The translations under genes and the position numbers were made by a program. Shown here one piece after another: positions 5,128 through 7,296 of a stretch of 7,296 nt of DNA. Source of the stretch: G963674505 sp964575975 (lineage in GTDB: Bacteria > Desulfobacterota > Desulfobacteria > Desulfobacterales > SKZT01); assembly GCA_964575975.1 (NCBI GenBank), contig CAZNTU010000268.1, positions 1-7,296 on the forward strand, written 5' to 3'. Position 1 is the stretch's first letter, and each line of letters opens with the position of its first letter. The notes beneath the pieces are model-generated. The model saw only the letters and a program-made list of their open reading frames with translations, ran no database searches and was not told where the DNA came from.

Positions 5128-7296
5128 GTGTTTCGAATCTGTCTGCTTTTCCTGATTGTGTTGGCAAACCCGGTTTTCGCCTTTGCGCAGGCGCCGGTTT
5201 TGTTGACCGACGGGCAGGATTGCTATCCGCTGGGCAAATCGGTCGCGTATCTGGAAGATCCCGGCGGGACCATGAATATCGACGACGTCATTTCCCCGGA
5301 AATATCGTCCCGATTTGTCCGAAGCCGGCTCGACGTGCCCAGTTTCGGTTTCACGGAATCAGTCTATTGGGTTCGCGTTAGTCTTCGCAACCATAACGCC
5401 CGAACCCGGGAATGGCGCTTGGTGCTGGGATTTCCCAACATGCAGCAGGTGGAATGCTATCGACCCCGCGCCGACGGAAGCGGATTCGAGGTCGTCCGCA
5501 CCGGCACGCGCCATTCGTTCTCGTCCCGCGAGATCCCGTACCGTCTTTTTGCGTTCGACCTCGTTTTGCCCTTTGAAATCGACCAAACGGTCTACCTTCG
5601 TTTCCGAAACGACTGGGCCATGACGCTTCCCCTTGTCCTCTGGTCCCCGGACGGATTTACGCGGCATTGCCAACGCGAAACATTGACGCTCGGAATCGTA
5701 TACGGAGCGCTTTTGTGCTTGATCGCGTACAATCTGTTCCTCTGGCTCGCGCTGAAGGAGCGCGACTACGGCTACTACGTGGGAATCTTGCTATGCATGC
5801 TCGCGGGCCAAGTCGTATACGAAGGATTCGCCGGCCAGTATTTCTGGCCGGATTCTCCCTTCTGGACCGACCTTTCGCTCGTTCTTTTCTTCCCGGTCGT
5901 TTCCATACTGGGCACGATGTTCGCCGTCTCTTTTCTGGATACCCGCAAACGCGCACCCGTCGGGCACTTCGTGATTGTCGGGTTTATCGCGATCTGGGGG
6001 CTTTTTCTTGCGCTCGTTCCGTTTGCCGACTATAGCGGACTGGTCCGCGCGACAATGCGGATTCGGCTTGCCAACAGCCTCGCTTTTACCGGTATCAATT
6101 ACATTATTTGGCGACGCGGATATCGACCGGCGCGTTATTTTTTTCTGGCCTGGCTCATGACCGCTTTGACATTTATACCCTTCGCACTGATGCGACTTGG
6201 CGCAATGCCGAATTTTTCCTTGGTGGAACAAGGGCTTCGTTTCGGCGTAATATTGACCGGATTGTTCTTCTCATTCGCCCTAGGCGACCGCATACAGACC
6301 TTGCAGCGGGAAAAAGAGGCTGCACAGTGCCGGTTTGTTTCGACTTCGAAGAACATGGAAACACTGATCAAAAAACAGAACGTCATGCTGGAAGAGAACG
6401 TAAGGGAGCGAACAAGGGCGCTGCAAAAGGAAATTAGAGAACATCGGAAAACCGAGGCGCAGCTCCAGCGCGCCAAGGAACAGGCCGAATCGGCGAACCA
6501 AGCCAAAGGCCAGTTTCTTTCCATGATGAGCCACGAACTGCGCACGCCCTTGAACGCCATTCTTGGCTACGCGCATTTGCTGAAACGTACGACGGCGAAG
6601 GGTTCCATGGAATACACCGGCGTCAAAACCATCGAACACAGCGGCCGGCATCTTTTGCAGCTCATCGAGGACCTCCTGGATCTGGCGAAAATCGAGGCCC
6701 GGAAAATAGAATTGTTTCCGGCTCCGTTTCGCCTGCCCGAACAACTGGAGATATTGGCGGACATGATTCGCCCGCGCGCCAACGAAAAGGGACTGGATTT
6801 TCACTGGAAACCGCCTTCCAATATCCCGGAGGTCGTTCTTGGAGACGCCAGGCGATTGCGCCAGGTAATGCTCAACTTGCTGGGAAACGCCGTGAAGTTT
6901 ACGCAACGGGGAAGCGTGAGACTGGAAGTCGCCAGAGTCGAGGGAAACAACCTGCGATTTTCGGTCCGGGATACCGGTCCAGGCATTCCGGAGAATCGAA
7001 TCGAGCAGATTTTCGTTCCCTTCGCGCAGTTCGGAGAAGGCGGAAAAAACACCGAGGGCGTCGGACTGGGACTGGCCATCAGCCGGTCGTTGCTGCGGGC
7101 AATGGGCGCCGAACTGCATGTCGAAAGCGCCGTCGGCGCAGGAAGCACTTTTTGGTTTCCCCTGAACCTGCCGGAAGTTTCGAACGGGATTTTCAAAAGC
7201 GCGGAGATCATGGATTCGCTCGAAACTCCGATCCTCGTTCCTCCATCCGCAGACCTGGAAAAACTTCGATATCTTGCCGGCATCGGCGCATATACG
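5128..7296 (+). CDS. 7TMR-DISM sensor histidine kinase, 3' end beyond window
   Basis: The frame is open for 723 codons to the right edge. The start is a GTG three bases after the regulator's TAG; no strong ribosome site is visible, so translation is probably coupled. This start gives a good signal peptide (1-20 or 22, VFAFAQA). Residues about 28-178 are a periplasmic DISMED2-type sensor domain (ESVYWVRVSLRN, FSSREIPYR, LPLVLWSP). About 185-390 hold seven hydrophobic segments, the 7TMR-DISM domain. A coiled coil (about 390-460) leads to HisKA with phospho-acceptor H469 in SHELRTPLN, then HATPase_c with N-box N583/N587, G1 DTGPGI (615-620), F-box FVPF (629-632) and G2 GVGLGLAI (644-651). No catalytic residue is missing. 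The tail VPPSADLEKLRYL (704-716) begins a further C-terminal region. The kinase likely phosphorylates D60 of the adjoining regulator; its ligand is unknown. Confidence 0.95.
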   Translation, partial: MFRICLLFLIVLANPVFAFAQAPVLLTDGQDCYPLGKSVAYLEDPGGTMNIDDVISPEISSRFVRSRLDVPSFGFTESVYWVRVSLRNHNARTREWRLVLGFPNMQQVECYRPRADGSGFEVVRTGTRHSFSSREIPYRLFAFDLVLPFEIDQTVYLRFRNDWAMTLPLVLWSPDGFTRHCQRETLTLGIVYGALLCLIAYNLFLWLALKERDYGYYVGILLCMLAGQVVYEGFAGQYFWPDSPFWTDLSLVLFFPVVSILGTMFAVSFLDTRKRAPVGHFVIVGFIAIWGLFLALVPFADYSGLVRATMRIRLANSLAFTGINYIIWRRGYRPARYFFLAWLMTALTFIPFALMRLGAMPNFSLVEQGLRFGVILTGLFFSFALGDRIQTLQREKEAAQCRFVSTSKNMETLIKKQNVMLEENVRERTRALQKEIREHRKTEAQLQRAKEQAESANQAKGQFLSMMSHELRTPLNAILGYAHLLKRTTAKGSMEYTGVKTIEHSGRHLLQLIEDLLDLAKIEARKIELFPAPFRLPEQLEILADMIRPRANEKGLDFHWKPPSNIPEVVLGDARRLRQVMLNLLGNAVKFTQRGSVRLEVARVEGNNLRFSVRDTGPGIPENRIEQIFVPFAQFGEGGKNTEGVGLGLAISRSLLRAMGAELHVESAVGAGSTFWFPLNLPEVSNGIFKSAEIMDSLETPILVPPSADLEKLRYLAGIGAYT

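Overview
The window looks like a chromosomal stretch from an uncultured Gram-negative bacterium. Coding DNA is moderately GC-rich and the intergenic DNA is AT-rich with A/T tracts. The gene content (7TMR-DISM histidine kinase, sigma-54-type response regulator, exported von Willebrand A protein with Ig-like repeats) and the TAGCYNY heptamer repeat suggest a Desulfobacterota-like or similar environmental lineage. That placement is inference; no taxonomic marker gene is present.

Layout. (1) 1-1411, minus strand: a secreted protein with a signal peptide, a cysteine-containing N-terminal domain, two He_PIG/Ig-like repeats and a vWA domain with a complete MIDAS, cut by the left window edge. A 28-codon ORF of doubtful reality sits just upstream. 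(2) About 1514-2462: roughly 950 bases without a convincing protein gene. It holds a candidate minus-strand structured RNA (promoter at 1843-1871, five or more hairpins, weak terminator at 1579-1602), several palindromes, and an inverted array of heptamers at 2052-2182. (3) 2463-3098, minus strand: a predicted HD-superfamily metal-dependent phosphohydrolase (COG4339-like). (4) 3099-3378: divergent intergenic region with a good sigma-70 promoter facing right. (5) 3379-5124, plus strand: a REC-PAS-AAA+(GAFTGA)-Fis response regulator, an activator of sigma-54 RNA polymerase. (6) 5128-7296, plus strand: a 7TMR-DISM membrane histidine kinase starting at a GTG three bases after the regulator's stop, running off the right edge.

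Working together: genes 5 and 6 form a tightly coupled operon and almost certainly a cognate two-component system. The kinase senses a ligand through a periplasmic DISMED2 domain and a seven-helix membrane domain, then phosphorylates the regulator's receiver Asp60, which licenses the AAA+ domain to open sigma-54 promoters. No sigma-54 promoter was found in the window, so the targets lie elsewhere. The HD phosphohydrolase and the vWA protein have no visible functional link to this system. The strongest candidate for something undescribed is the structured RNA/leader at about 1579-1837 upstream of the vWA gene. It rests on reading structure by eye and is not proven.
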